From contig JAYRYA010000003.1 in assembly GCA_041917255.1 (NCBI GenBank), positions 62,001 to 126,000 of the forward strand: a stretch of DNA of 64,000 nt, in the 5' to 3' direction. The stretch comes from Zoogloea sp041917255. GTDB taxonomy: Bacteria; Pseudomonadota; Gammaproteobacteria; Burkholderiales; Rhodocyclaceae. This document shows positions 26,219 to 33,295 of this stretch, in pieces (position 1 is the first letter of the stretch; every line of letters starts with the position of its first letter). Under the pieces are notes generated by a model. The model was given only the letters and a program-made list of their open reading frames with translations. It ran no database searches and was not told where the DNA came from. A program made the position numbers and the translations under genes.

Positions 26219-26617
26219 TCAGGGGGTGTTTTCTGCCAGCTCCTGGACGAACTCGAACAACTCGTCCATCTGGAAGGATTTGTCAAAGAACGCCTCTGCG
26301 CCCAGGGCCAGACAGCGCGACTTCACGATCGGATGCGCGTGATTGGAAAACACGACGGTCCGAGGCGAACCGAAATCGGTGGCATTGCTCTGGATCGCCC
26401 CGAGCACCTTGAGGCCGGTTCCTGCGCGCAGTTCCAGGTCGACGATGGCCAGCTTGGGCCGGGTGGCACGGATCATGGAGATCGCTTCGGACTCACTGGC
26501 TGCGGTGCCGACAACCTCGACCCGCTCGATGCCACCCAGCATGCCGGACAGCAGTTCAAGGAGCGCCGGGTTGTCTTCGACAATCACGGTGTTCAGCGAT
26601 GAAGGGGCGGACGACAT
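26219..26617 (-). CDS. Receiver-only response regulator (paralogue 1)
   Basis: A 132-residue stand-alone receiver starting at the ATG at 26617. It has the acidic pair in VIVEDNPALLELL, the phospho-Asp in LAIVDLELRAGTG, S in VVFSNHAH and K in FFDKSFQMDELFEF. There is no output domain, so it works by protein contact or as a phosphate sink. It shares the distinctive SNHxHxxVxxxCxxLGAxxFFDKSFQMDEL tail with the receiver at 50630, showing that the two arose by duplication. It is convergent with the BON gene across the shared terminator. Confidence 0.88.
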   Translation of the reverse strand: MSSAPSSLNTVIVEDNPALLELLSGMLGGIERVEVVGTAASESEAISMIRATRPKLAIVDLELRAGTGLKVLGAIQSNATDFGSPRTVVFSNHAHPIVKSRCLALGAEAFFDKSFQMDELFEFVQELAENTP

Positions 26618-26941
26618 ACGGATGACTCGATACAGAAATATAAAAAAACGGCTTCGTTGTGTGTTGATATGAACGTGAAAGTCGCCTGCAGACAAGGGGG
26701 ATGCACGTTCTCAACGCTACCAACTGCAGCGTAGCGCGGCGCGCATCGCGTGTCTGTCGGTGACGTCCTACACTGCGTCGGGCTTTTGGCCCACAGCGTG
26801 TGCAGGGTTGCGGGACTTAAGCTCACAGCGATTCCCGATGCTTTGTCGGGGAGATCGACCAGGAGCCGACCGATGCATGCCCTGCCCGGCCAAGTCAGCA
26901 CTCGTTCGCCAGTTCGATCCGACATCGAGCGCGTGTGAATC
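26618..26941. other. 324-bp divergent intergenic region
   Basis: No gene is supported here. It separates the receiver gene (minus) and the lipid kinase gene (plus). A CGTCCTACAC half-site is at 26764-26773. A GCCCACAGC lies 15 nt on and a TTAAGC 19 nt further, which roughly fits the promoter module seen at the BON and CsbD genes; this copy is weak. A GATCCGACAT half-site occurs just before the lipid kinase start. Confidence 0.35.
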
Positions 26942-27910
26942 ATGGATATCGCAGAAGCGCCCCGCCTTGATGCCACCGCACCGTGGCTGGTGGTGATCAA
27001 TGCCGCCTCCGGCCGTCAGGAGGGCGACGCCATTGCCGGGCTGATCCGCGACACGGTGAGCGCGCACGGCCATCAGGTGAGTGTGCGGCTGGTTACGCAC
27101 GCGGAGGAGCTTGAGCAGACCGCCCGCCATGCTGCGCAGACGGCGCGGGACCGCAACGGCTTGCTGGTGGCAGTCGGTGGGGATGGCACGCTCAACACCG
27201 TCGCTGCGGCGGCGCTGGACGCTGGTGCCGCCTTTTCGGTGATCCCCGGCGGGACGTTCAACTATTTTGGCCGCAGCAACGGGTTTCCGACGGAGCCGGC
27301 GGCGGCCGTCCGCGCTGTGTTGAACGGGCGTCTGAGGCCGATCCAGGTCGGGCGGGTCAATGAACGGATTTTCCTGGTCAATGCGAGTCTCGGCTTGTAT
27401 CCCCAGCTGCTGGAGGATCGAGAGACGTTCAAACGCCAGTGGGGCCGCAGCCGCCCGGCGGCGTGGGGGGCGGCGCTGTTGACCATGCTGGGCAGGCATC
27501 GATTGCATCACCTTCATCTGCAATCCCGCGATGTGGACGAAACGCTGCTCGTATCGACGCTTTTCGTCGGCAACAATCGCCTTCAGCTCTCGCATATCGG
27601 TCTGCCCGAAGCGGGCAAAGTGGACGACGGACAGCTCGTGGGGCTGGTGCTACGCCCGGTTGGACGCCTGGGGCTGGTCCGCCTGGCGCTGCAAGGGGCA
27701 CTGGGGCGTCTTGCGGAAGCGGAGGAGGTGGAGCGCCTGGTCTTCCGGCGCTTGAGCGTTGCGCCTGGCCGGTGGTGGCGTCGGCGTCAGGTCAAGGTTG
27801 CCATGGACGGCGAGCAGCACCTGATGCGCGCGCCGCTTGTCTTCGAGGTGGCACCGCATCCCCTTTGGCTGGTTGCGCCCGATCCGCCGTACGACGAGGC
27901 AAGCGGATGA
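26942..27910 (+). CDS. Diacylglycerol kinase-family lipid kinase
   Basis: A 322-residue DAGK catalytic-domain protein (YegS/BmrU type). The N-terminal strand VVINAASGRQEGD and nucleotide motif AVGGDGTLNTVA, then IPGGTFNYFGRS and the late DGEQHLMRAPLVFEV are characteristic. It should phosphorylate a lipid alcohol at the inner membrane face. The stop overlaps the start of the phosphoesterase gene as ATGA, so the pair are likely made together, a kinase next to a possible phosphatase acting on the same or a related lipid. Confidence 0.9.
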   Translation: MDIAEAPRLDATAPWLVVINAASGRQEGDAIAGLIRDTVSAHGHQVSVRLVTHAEELEQTARHAAQTARDRNGLLVAVGGDGTLNTVAAAALDAGAAFSVIPGGTFNYFGRSNGFPTEPAAAVRAVLNGRLRPIQVGRVNERIFLVNASLGLYPQLLEDRETFKRQWGRSRPAAWGAALLTMLGRHRLHHLHLQSRDVDETLLVSTLFVGNNRLQLSHIGLPEAGKVDDGQLVGLVLRPVGRLGLVRLALQGALGRLAEAEEVERLVFRRLSVAPGRWWRRRQVKVAMDGEQHLMRAPLVFEVAPHPLWLVAPDPPYDEASG

Positions 27911-28734
27911 GCGTCATTCTCCAGATTTCGGACACCCATTTCGGTACCGAGCAGACGGTCGTGGTCGACGCCCTGCGGACGCTTGCACGGCAGGTCGAGC
28001 CGGATCTGATCGTCCTTTCGGGCGACGTCACCCAGCGCGCCCGGCCAGACGAATTCGCTGCCGCGGCGGATTTCGTGGCCAGCTTGCCCCCGGTGCCGAA
28101 GCTCATCGTGCCGGGCAACCACGACATTCCCTTGTTCAATCTGTTTGACCGCCTGCTCGATCCGTTTCAGGCGTTTCGGCGGTGCTTCGGCCCGGTGCTG
28201 GAGGAATCGCGCAGCCTGCCGGATGTCTTCGTGACGGGCGTGAACAGTGTGCGCTCGTGGCGCCACAAGGATGGCAGCCTGCTGCCCGACCAGATCGAGG
28301 CGGTGGCAGCGCGGCTGCGGCGTGCCGGGCCCGCGCCGATGCGCATCGTGGTTGTTCATCACCCGCTGGATGTGCACGACGCGGGCGATCTGGGTGACAT
28401 CGTCGGCGGTGCGCCCGAGGCGGTTCGCGCCTGGGCCCGCGCGGGCGCCGATCTGATCCTGTCGGGTCACGTCCACGTGCCCCTGTGTCGGCCGCTTGCC
28501 GTCCGCTACGGCCCGGACGCCGGCGCGTGCTGGGTGGGCGTCGCCGGCACGGCCACATCCAGCCGGATGCGCGGAGGGCACCCCAACTCCGTCAATGTGA
28601 TCCGGATCGACCGCTTTGCCGGAGACGTGCGGCGGGTGCTGGAGCAACGGGATTTCGACAGGGAGCGGCAGGCATTCCGATTGGTCGCAACACGCGATCT
28701 GTCCGATCGCGTGCTGTCGATTATCACGCAATGA
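27907..28734 (+). CDS. Calcineurin-like metallophosphoesterase
   Basis: A 275-residue class III cyclic nucleotide phosphodiesterase-like protein with all metal motifs: ISDTHFG (D-x-H), SGDVTQRA, VPGNHD, VVVHHPL and SGHVHVP. Such proteins hydrolyse cyclic nucleotides or phospholipid headgroups, and some are UDP-diacylglucosamine hydrolase relatives. The coupling to a lipid kinase favours a lipid phosphate, which is inference. The start ATG at 27907 overlaps the kinase stop. The 3' end overlaps the convergent DUF2252 gene by 11 bp. Confidence 0.9.
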   Translation: MSVILQISDTHFGTEQTVVVDALRTLARQVEPDLIVLSGDVTQRARPDEFAAAADFVASLPPVPKLIVPGNHDIPLFNLFDRLLDPFQAFRRCFGPVLEESRSLPDVFVTGVNSVRSWRHKDGSLLPDQIEAVAARLRRAGPAPMRIVVVHHPLDVHDAGDLGDIVGGAPEAVRAWARAGADLILSGHVHVPLCRPLAVRYGPDAGACWVGVAGTATSSRMRGGHPNSVNVIRIDRFAGDVRRVLEQRDFDRERQAFRLVATRDLSDRVLSIITQ

Positions 28735-29914
28735 GCGCGATGTGCCTCCGGCAATGCTGCAGGTAGCCCCGCTCGTGGCTGGCAAGGGCATCGACGATGG
28801 CCTGCCACAGCCACGACGGGGCATCCACTTGCGTGCTGCGGGATGCGCGCAGGATGCCATGCCAGACCTTGCGCTCCGTCGATGTCATCTGGCGGGCATG
28901 GGCATCGCCGACAATGCGGCCCAGGTAGGCTCCCATCTCGTCGATGGCGGCCGGAGGCATGCGGTCAGGTTCGATCTTCAGATCCTGCGGCGCCACCTGA
29001 CGCAGCACCATCGGTCGATCCAGCAGACGGACCGCGATCATCCGCGCGCCGAGTGCAGGGGCGAGGGCGTTGGCCGCCGCGACGACCCGCTCGGCGTTGT
29101 CCCGCGGCATTGCCGGTGCGGCGGCGCGGGGTGCTGCCGCTGGCGGTGCATCCTTGATGTCCAGCATGGCCAGCCGGTTCGAGCCATCGGCCCCGTCGAT
29201 GGACAGCAGCACGATGTACCGGGGCCGACCCAGGCTGCTGCAACCCTTCACCCAGTAGGCTGCGTCGGCAAGGCGCACGATGTCCTTGGGGTGCGCAATC
29301 CCGAGGCTTACCGCCAGAGGGCCCAGGATATCGGGTGGGAGCAAGTCGGCAATGGCCCCTCGCTCGCGCTTCGCCAGCGGCCAGAACCGTTTACCGAGCG
29401 GAAGCCGGGGCTCCGTGTGCGCCAGGTGTTCGCGTACGAGCTGCTTCCAGCTCCGCCCGTCGGCCTCGCGGAGCAGCGCCTTGATGTTGCGGGGGGCGTC
29501 CGGACGCCTGGGGTGCCGGGTGAAGGCGCTCGCGTAACCGTGCAGCAGTGCGTCCACCACCGCGACGCTCACCGCGCCCGGCAGATTGGCGCTGCGGCAG
29601 GCGCTGGCGAGCGACAATCCGAGCCGGATAAGGTCGTGGGCGGGGTTGCCGATGACGGCCTGATCGAGATCCCGGATGACGACTTCGATCTGGCCGTCGG
29701 TGTCCTTCACGGGGCCCAGGTTGCCCACATGGCAGTCACCGCAGATCCACACGGCGGGGCCGACCGGAATGGCGTCTTCGGCGCTCGCCTCGAGCCAGTC
29801 GTAGAAGCGGGACGTATTGCCACGTACGTAGGCGTGCGCCGATTGCGCCATCTTGCGCCACCGACGCTGATTGAGCAGCGGCGGTCGATCCCGAGGTCGG
29901 GGGGCGGCTGCCAT
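28724..29914 (-). CDS. DUF2252 family protein
   Basis: A 396-residue DUF2252 protein. The family hallmarks are KMAQSAHAYVRGNTSRFYDWL at the N-terminus, WICGDCHVGNLGPV (the G-D-x-H-x-x-N-x-G kinase-like catalytic loop), and VIRDLDQAVIGNPAHDLIRL. The fold resembles aminoglycoside/choline kinase-like proteins; no substrate is known to me. It starts 11 nt after the PRC-barrel-like gene and is probably cotranscribed with it. It overlaps the phosphoesterase gene tail to tail. Confidence 0.88.
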   Translation of the reverse strand: MAAAPRPRDRPPLLNQRRWRKMAQSAHAYVRGNTSRFYDWLEASAEDAIPVGPAVWICGDCHVGNLGPVKDTDGQIEVVIRDLDQAVIGNPAHDLIRLGLSLASACRSANLPGAVSVAVVDALLHGYASAFTRHPRRPDAPRNIKALLREADGRSWKQLVREHLAHTEPRLPLGKRFWPLAKRERGAIADLLPPDILGPLAVSLGIAHPKDIVRLADAAYWVKGCSSLGRPRYIVLLSIDGADGSNRLAMLDIKDAPPAAAPRAAAPAMPRDNAERVVAAANALAPALGARMIAVRLLDRPMVLRQVAPQDLKIEPDRMPPAAIDEMGAYLGRIVGDAHARQMTSTERKVWHGILRASRSTQVDAPSWLWQAIVDALASHERGYLQHCRRHIALIA

Positions 29915-29925
29915 GATCGCGGCGC

Positions 29926-30354
29926 TCAGAGCAGCCAGCGTTGCGGTGCCGGCTCGTCGCCTCGTGTGCCAGTGCCGAATACGATGCGATCGCCCTGGAG
30001 GTCGAGCTGGGCCACCGGAATGGCGATCTCGCCGGCAAGGCTGGCGTCCCGGTCGTAGGTCGAGATCAGGGCGAAGCTGCTCCCGGCGTCGGTGCCGCGG
30101 ATGATTGCGGTGAGGCGCCCGAGTGGTGTCCCGCGGGTCGAGTAAACATCACGCCCGATGGCGTGGGTGTCGATGGCCGGTGAACGCCCGTCAGCCATCG
30201 CCGCGGACACGAACTCCAGGCCGGGCTGACGCGTCTGGGACAGGCTCTTCGCCGTGATCGCGCCCGCGGCGAAGGCAGCAAGGACCATACCGCACAACAG
30301 CCCCAGCAGGGCAGGGCGGTGACTGAGACGTTGCAGGCGGCGGAACGTGTGCAT
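29926..30354 (-). CDS. Membrane-anchored PRC-barrel-like protein
   Basis: A 142-residue protein with one N-terminal TM or uncleaved signal segment (ALLGLLCGMVLAAFAAGAIT). The periplasmic part has a PRC-barrel-like pattern: AIGRDVYSTRGTPLGRLTAIIRG, then ALISTYDRDASLAGEIAIPVAQL and RIVFGTG. PRC barrels often bind other proteins or cap membrane complexes. It is divergent from the NarL-type regulator gene, and the shared gap carries symmetric half-sites that could serve both genes. Function unknown. Confidence 0.75.
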   Translation of the reverse strand: MHTFRRLQRLSHRPALLGLLCGMVLAAFAAGAITAKSLSQTRQPGLEFVSAAMADGRSPAIDTHAIGRDVYSTRGTPLGRLTAIIRGTDAGSSFALISTYDRDASLAGEIAIPVAQLDLQGDRIVFGTGTRGDEPAPQRWLL

Positions 30355-30464
30355 GATGACTCCCTATTTCGCGTGTGCAGTGGCATGACAGACTGCTTCG
30401 AGCACATGATGTGCCGGTCCGAGCCCTGTCGCCAGTCGTTCGAAGCCGATTGGCGCGTAGGCGT

Positions 30465-30498
30465 AGTCCTACGTTTTTGCGCTTGGGTGTAGGACGAG
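30465..30498. promoter_or_regulatory. Symmetric stress-module operator between PRC-barrel gene and NarL-type regulator
   Basis: AGTCCTACGT (30465-30474) and GTGTAGGACG (30487-30496) are inverted with a 12-nt spacer. Further half-sites (AGTCCTGCAT, ATGTCAGACG) follow within 22 nt. The spacing copies the BON, CsbD and ferritin gene promoters. On the plus strand a TAAAATGAAGGCAT -10-like element lies at 30549, 33 nt before the regulator ATG. Autoregulation by the NarL-type protein is plausible. Confidence 0.5.
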
Positions 30499-30581
30499 TC
30501 CTGCATCAATGTCAGACGGTGAAGATGGCCCGTCAAGCGTGCGTCCGATAAAATGAAGGCATTGAATCGTGGAGAACTCTC

Positions 30582-31217
30582 ATGCTGCGTCTGGCCATTG
30601 TTGACGATCACAAGATCGTACGGGCGGGTTTCCGGGAAATGCTCTCCGACGAGCTCGGCATCCGCGTCGAGTTTGAGGCAGCCAGCGGCGAGGAGGCGAT
30701 GCAGAAATTGCGCGAGACGCCGTGCGACGTGCTCCTCCTGGATCTGTCGCTTCCGGGGCAGAGCGGCGTCGACGTGCTGCGCGCGGTACGGCAGCGCTAC
30801 GAATCCCTCAAGGTGCTGGTGCTCAGCGGGTTTCCCGAGGAGCGCTATGCCCTGCCGATGATCCGCAATGGCGCCAACGGCTACCTGTGCAAGGATTGCG
30901 AGCGGGATGAACTCATCAAGGCGATCCGCACCGTCGCCCAGGGGCGCCGCTACGTGTCGGCGCGCACCGCCGAGTTGATGGCGGACGATCTGGCCGGCGC
31001 CGGTACGTCCCTGCCCCACGAGAGCCTGTCGGAGCGCGAGCTGCAGGTTTTTCTGCGCCTGGCCAAGGGCGAATCGGTGTCGGGTATCGCCGACGTGCTC
31101 AACCTCAGCGTCAAGACGGTAAGCACCTACCGCTCCCGGTTGCTCGAGAAGATCGATGTGGCGAGCAACGCCGAACTGGCGGCCTACGCCCTACGACATG
31201 GTCTGATCGTGGACTGA
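30582..31217 (+). CDS. NarL/FixJ-family response regulator
   Basis: A 211-residue receiver plus LuxR HTH. Receiver: LAIVDDHKIVRAGFREML, phospho-Asp in VLLLDLSLPGQSG, S in VLVLSGFPEE and K in YLCKDCERDEL. HTH: LSERELQVFLRLAKGESVSGIADVLNLSVKTVSTYRSRLLEK. It is convergent with the histidine kinase gene, sharing 27 bp at the 3' ends, so the two are a likely cognate pair. It sits in the middle of the genes sharing the TCCYACAY promoter module and has that module upstream of itself, making it the best in-window candidate for the regulon's regulator. Confidence 0.92.
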   Translation: MLRLAIVDDHKIVRAGFREMLSDELGIRVEFEAASGEEAMQKLRETPCDVLLLDLSLPGQSGVDVLRAVRQRYESLKVLVLSGFPEERYALPMIRNGANGYLCKDCERDELIKAIRTVAQGRRYVSARTAELMADDLAGAGTSLPHESLSERELQVFLRLAKGESVSGIADVLNLSVKTVSTYRSRLLEKIDVASNAELAAYALRHGLIVD

Positions 31218-32615
31218 CTCGGGCGGCGGCGGCCCCTCGCGCAGCGGCATCCGTGCATCGATGCGGGTGCCCTGGCCGGGCGCCGAGACGAGGGCGAAAT
31301 CCCCTTCGAACATCTGGACGCGGTGCTTCATGCCGGCAAGTCCGTGCCGGTTCAGCGTGGGGCTGACAGGATCGAAACCATTGCCGTCGTCCTCGATCCA
31401 CAGGTGGATGTCGCCGTCCGTGACCTCCAGGCCCAGCTCCAGATGGTGTGCGTCGGCGTACTTGCGGATGTTGGTGACGGCTTCCTGCACGATGCGGAAC
31501 AGCGCAAGCGCCTGCTGTTCGGGACAATGGATGTCCTTGTCCGGCAGCTTGAGGGTGAGGTCGTATTCGGCGCGGAGGTCGTCGGACATGGCCCGCAACG
31601 CCTCCACGAGGCCAAGACCCTGAAGCAGGGGAGGGCGCAGGTCGTCGATGATCCGCCGTTTGATGGTGATGCCGGAGCCGATGGTGTCGATCAGGCGCCG
31701 GAAGCGTGCCTGGATGTCGGGCCCGCTGTTGGCACCGAGGCTGCGCAGCAGCCAGCTTGCGTCCATCTTGGCAGCGGTGAGCAGGGCGCCCAGCTCGTCG
31801 TGCATCTCGCGGGCGAGCCGTGCCTTCTCTGCCTCGCGCGCGTCGGTGAGGTAACTGGCCAGATCCGATAGCTCACGCGTGCGTTGCACCACGGTGGATT
31901 CGAGCACATCGTTTTCGTGCTTGAGCAGCTCGGCAATTCGGTTGCGCAGCGCAGCCTGCCGCTGCTGGACCGCGAAAAGCGCGATGATGAGGCCGAGGGC
32001 GCCAATGGCCAGGGCGGTGAGGGTGCGCTGGATGTTCTTGAAACGTCGCACCGACTCGTCGATGAGCTGCCGGTTGCGCTCTTCGAGGCGCGCGCGCAGG
32101 GCATCGATCGAGAAACGGATCTGATCCATGTACGCCTTGCCCGGGCCGGTCTGATTGCTCGAGACGGAAGTGGGTGGCCGGCCGAGCTTGATGGCGTCGG
32201 CAAGCAATTCCCGCTTGAGGGCCACAAGCCCCTTGAGCATCTCGAATTCGGCTTGCTCGGGGCTGCCGTCCGGGTAGTCGCGACTCATCTTGTCGAGCAG
32301 CGGCACGATTTCCCGCTCACTCCAGTGATAGGGTTCGAGATAGACCGGATTGAGGTTGGAGGCCAGATATCCGCGGACACCGGTCTCGGCGTTGAGCGTC
32401 GTGACGAGCAGGGCGTTCAGACGATCGATCTGCGCCTTATAGACTTGCGAACTGCGCATCGCCTCGACACCGAACTCGGAGTTCAGTCTGCCTAGCGCGA
32501 GCAGGCTGATGACGACCAGGCATCCGGTGGTGATGAGAAGGTAGGACCACAGCTTGTGCGGAACAAGGCGAATGAGCTGCTGGCGCAGTGAGCGTCTTTC
32601 AGGGAGCGGAGACAT
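31191..32615 (-). CDS. CHASE3 sensor histidine kinase (HisKA_3, NarX-like)
   Basis: A 474-residue kinase: TM1 (about 22-44, SYLLITTGCLVVISLLALG), periplasmic CHASE3-like helical domain (about 50-195, with TTLNAETGVRGYLASNLN), TM2 (about 205-225), coiled coil, HisKA_3 dimerisation region with phospho-His in RLAREMHDELGALL, and HATPase with VQEAVTNIRKYA, DDGNGFD and GLAGMKHRV. It probably phosphorylates the convergent NarL-type regulator. The stop lies inside the regulator's 3' end. The ligand is unknown. It lies downstream of the DUF1328 gene with a stem-loop between. Confidence 0.92.
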   Translation of the reverse strand: MSPLPERRSLRQQLIRLVPHKLWSYLLITTGCLVVISLLALGRLNSEFGVEAMRSSQVYKAQIDRLNALLVTTLNAETGVRGYLASNLNPVYLEPYHWSEREIVPLLDKMSRDYPDGSPEQAEFEMLKGLVALKRELLADAIKLGRPPTSVSSNQTGPGKAYMDQIRFSIDALRARLEERNRQLIDESVRRFKNIQRTLTALAIGALGLIIALFAVQQRQAALRNRIAELLKHENDVLESTVVQRTRELSDLASYLTDAREAEKARLAREMHDELGALLTAAKMDASWLLRSLGANSGPDIQARFRRLIDTIGSGITIKRRIIDDLRPPLLQGLGLVEALRAMSDDLRAEYDLTLKLPDKDIHCPEQQALALFRIVQEAVTNIRKYADAHHLELGLEVTDGDIHLWIEDDGNGFDPVSPTLNRHGLAGMKHRVQMFEGDFALVSAPGQGTRIDARMPLREGPPPPESVHDQTMS

Positions 32616-32710
32616 GGGTCGCTAAGGTGTCGAGCAGGCGGGTGAGTTTGCCAGACTTGCCGACCGTCGGGTCTTCGGCGCTGGATGTCGGCGGGGGCAG
32701 ACGCAAGCAC

Positions 32711-32739
32711 GCGGGAGCTGCGATCAGCGCAACTCCCGC
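32711..32739 (-). terminator. Stem-loop between DUF1328 and CHASE3 kinase genes
   Basis: A 12-bp stem (32711-32722 with 32728-32739, one G-T wobble) and a 5-nt loop. Read on the minus strand there is no clear U-tract after it, so it may be a weak terminator or an RNA-stability element at the end of the DUF1328 message. Confidence 0.5.
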
Positions 32740-32757
32740 ATGGATGGCGTGGGTCGG

Positions 32758-32925
32758 TCAGGTTCGGCCGCGCAGGGCGTTGATGATGAAGCTGACGACG
32801 GCAAGCACCAGAAAGATGAAGAACAGGATCTTGGCGATCTCGACGGCGCCCGCTGCAATCCCGCCAAAACCGAAGACGGCGGCGATCAGGGCGATCACGA
32901 AAAACACCACAGCGTAATGAAGCAT
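32758..32925 (-). CDS. DUF1328 small membrane protein (copy 1)
   Basis: A 55-residue peptide with two TM helices and the DUF1328 signature MLHYAVVFFVIALIAAVFGF then GGIAAGAVEIAK. It is nearly identical to the copy at 46159 (differences in the second helix and tail), so one is a recent duplicate. DUF1328/YtjA peptides are induced under stress; the molecular role is unknown. It is 26 nt downstream of the 60-aa gene, within one operon whose promoter carries the shared stress module. Confidence 0.9.
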   Translation of the reverse strand: MLHYAVVFFVIALIAAVFGFGGIAAGAVEIAKILFFIFLVLAVVSFIINALRGRT

Positions 32926-32951
32926 GATGGTCTCCCGGTGAGGTTGGCGGA

Positions 32952-33134
32952 TCAGCGAGGTGCTTCGTTTGCCTGGTTGGCGACGGCACGACGCACCCTG
33001 TCGAGCTTGCGACCCGACCGGAGCTTGCGCATGTCGGTTTCGTCGTCGATCCATTCGTTCCAGCCGCTGCGGGCTTCTCCGCGGCGGGCGGTGCGGGGGG
33101 TACGAGCGGGAAATTCGATGTTGATGCGCTTCAT
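32952..33134 (-). CDS. Small basic hypothetical protein, 60 aa
   Basis: A 60-residue, strongly charged, soluble peptide (MKRINIEFPARTPRTARRGE at the start). It is rich in Arg and has no recognised domain. It is placed as a gene because a GGAGCAGG-type ribosome site precedes the ATG, it lies directly under a well-formed promoter module at 33192-33261, and it is followed after 26 nt by the DUF1328 gene. A nucleic-acid-binding or stress role is only a guess. Confidence 0.6.
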   Translation of the reverse strand: MKRINIEFPARTPRTARRGEARSGWNEWIDDETDMRKLRSGRKLDRVRRAVANQANEAPR

Positions 33135-33191
33135 GGCCTGCTCCTGTGCTGATCCTGTGGGGCAGTCTGGGCGGCGGTCCGTTGGCCCTCA

Positions 33192-33261
33192 CTGCATGAT
33201 TTCACTTTAGGGCCGTGCGCAGGGTGAGGCAGTCGGTGCGGGCCGAATGCTGTGTGGGAAT
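33192..33261 (-). promoter_or_regulatory. Stress-regulon promoter module for the 60-aa/DUF1328 operon
   Basis: On the minus strand: ATTCCCACAC (33261-33252), 15 nt containing CATTCGG, CCGACTGCC (33236-33228), 17 nt, CTAAAGT (33210-33204), then GAAATCATGCAG. The CsbD promoter matches this element by element with the same spacings, including the TGCG-x-AC stretch before the -10. Confidence 0.65.
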
Positions 33262-33295
33262 TGTCTGACGCGCTGCGTGCAGGCGGTCGGGCCGC

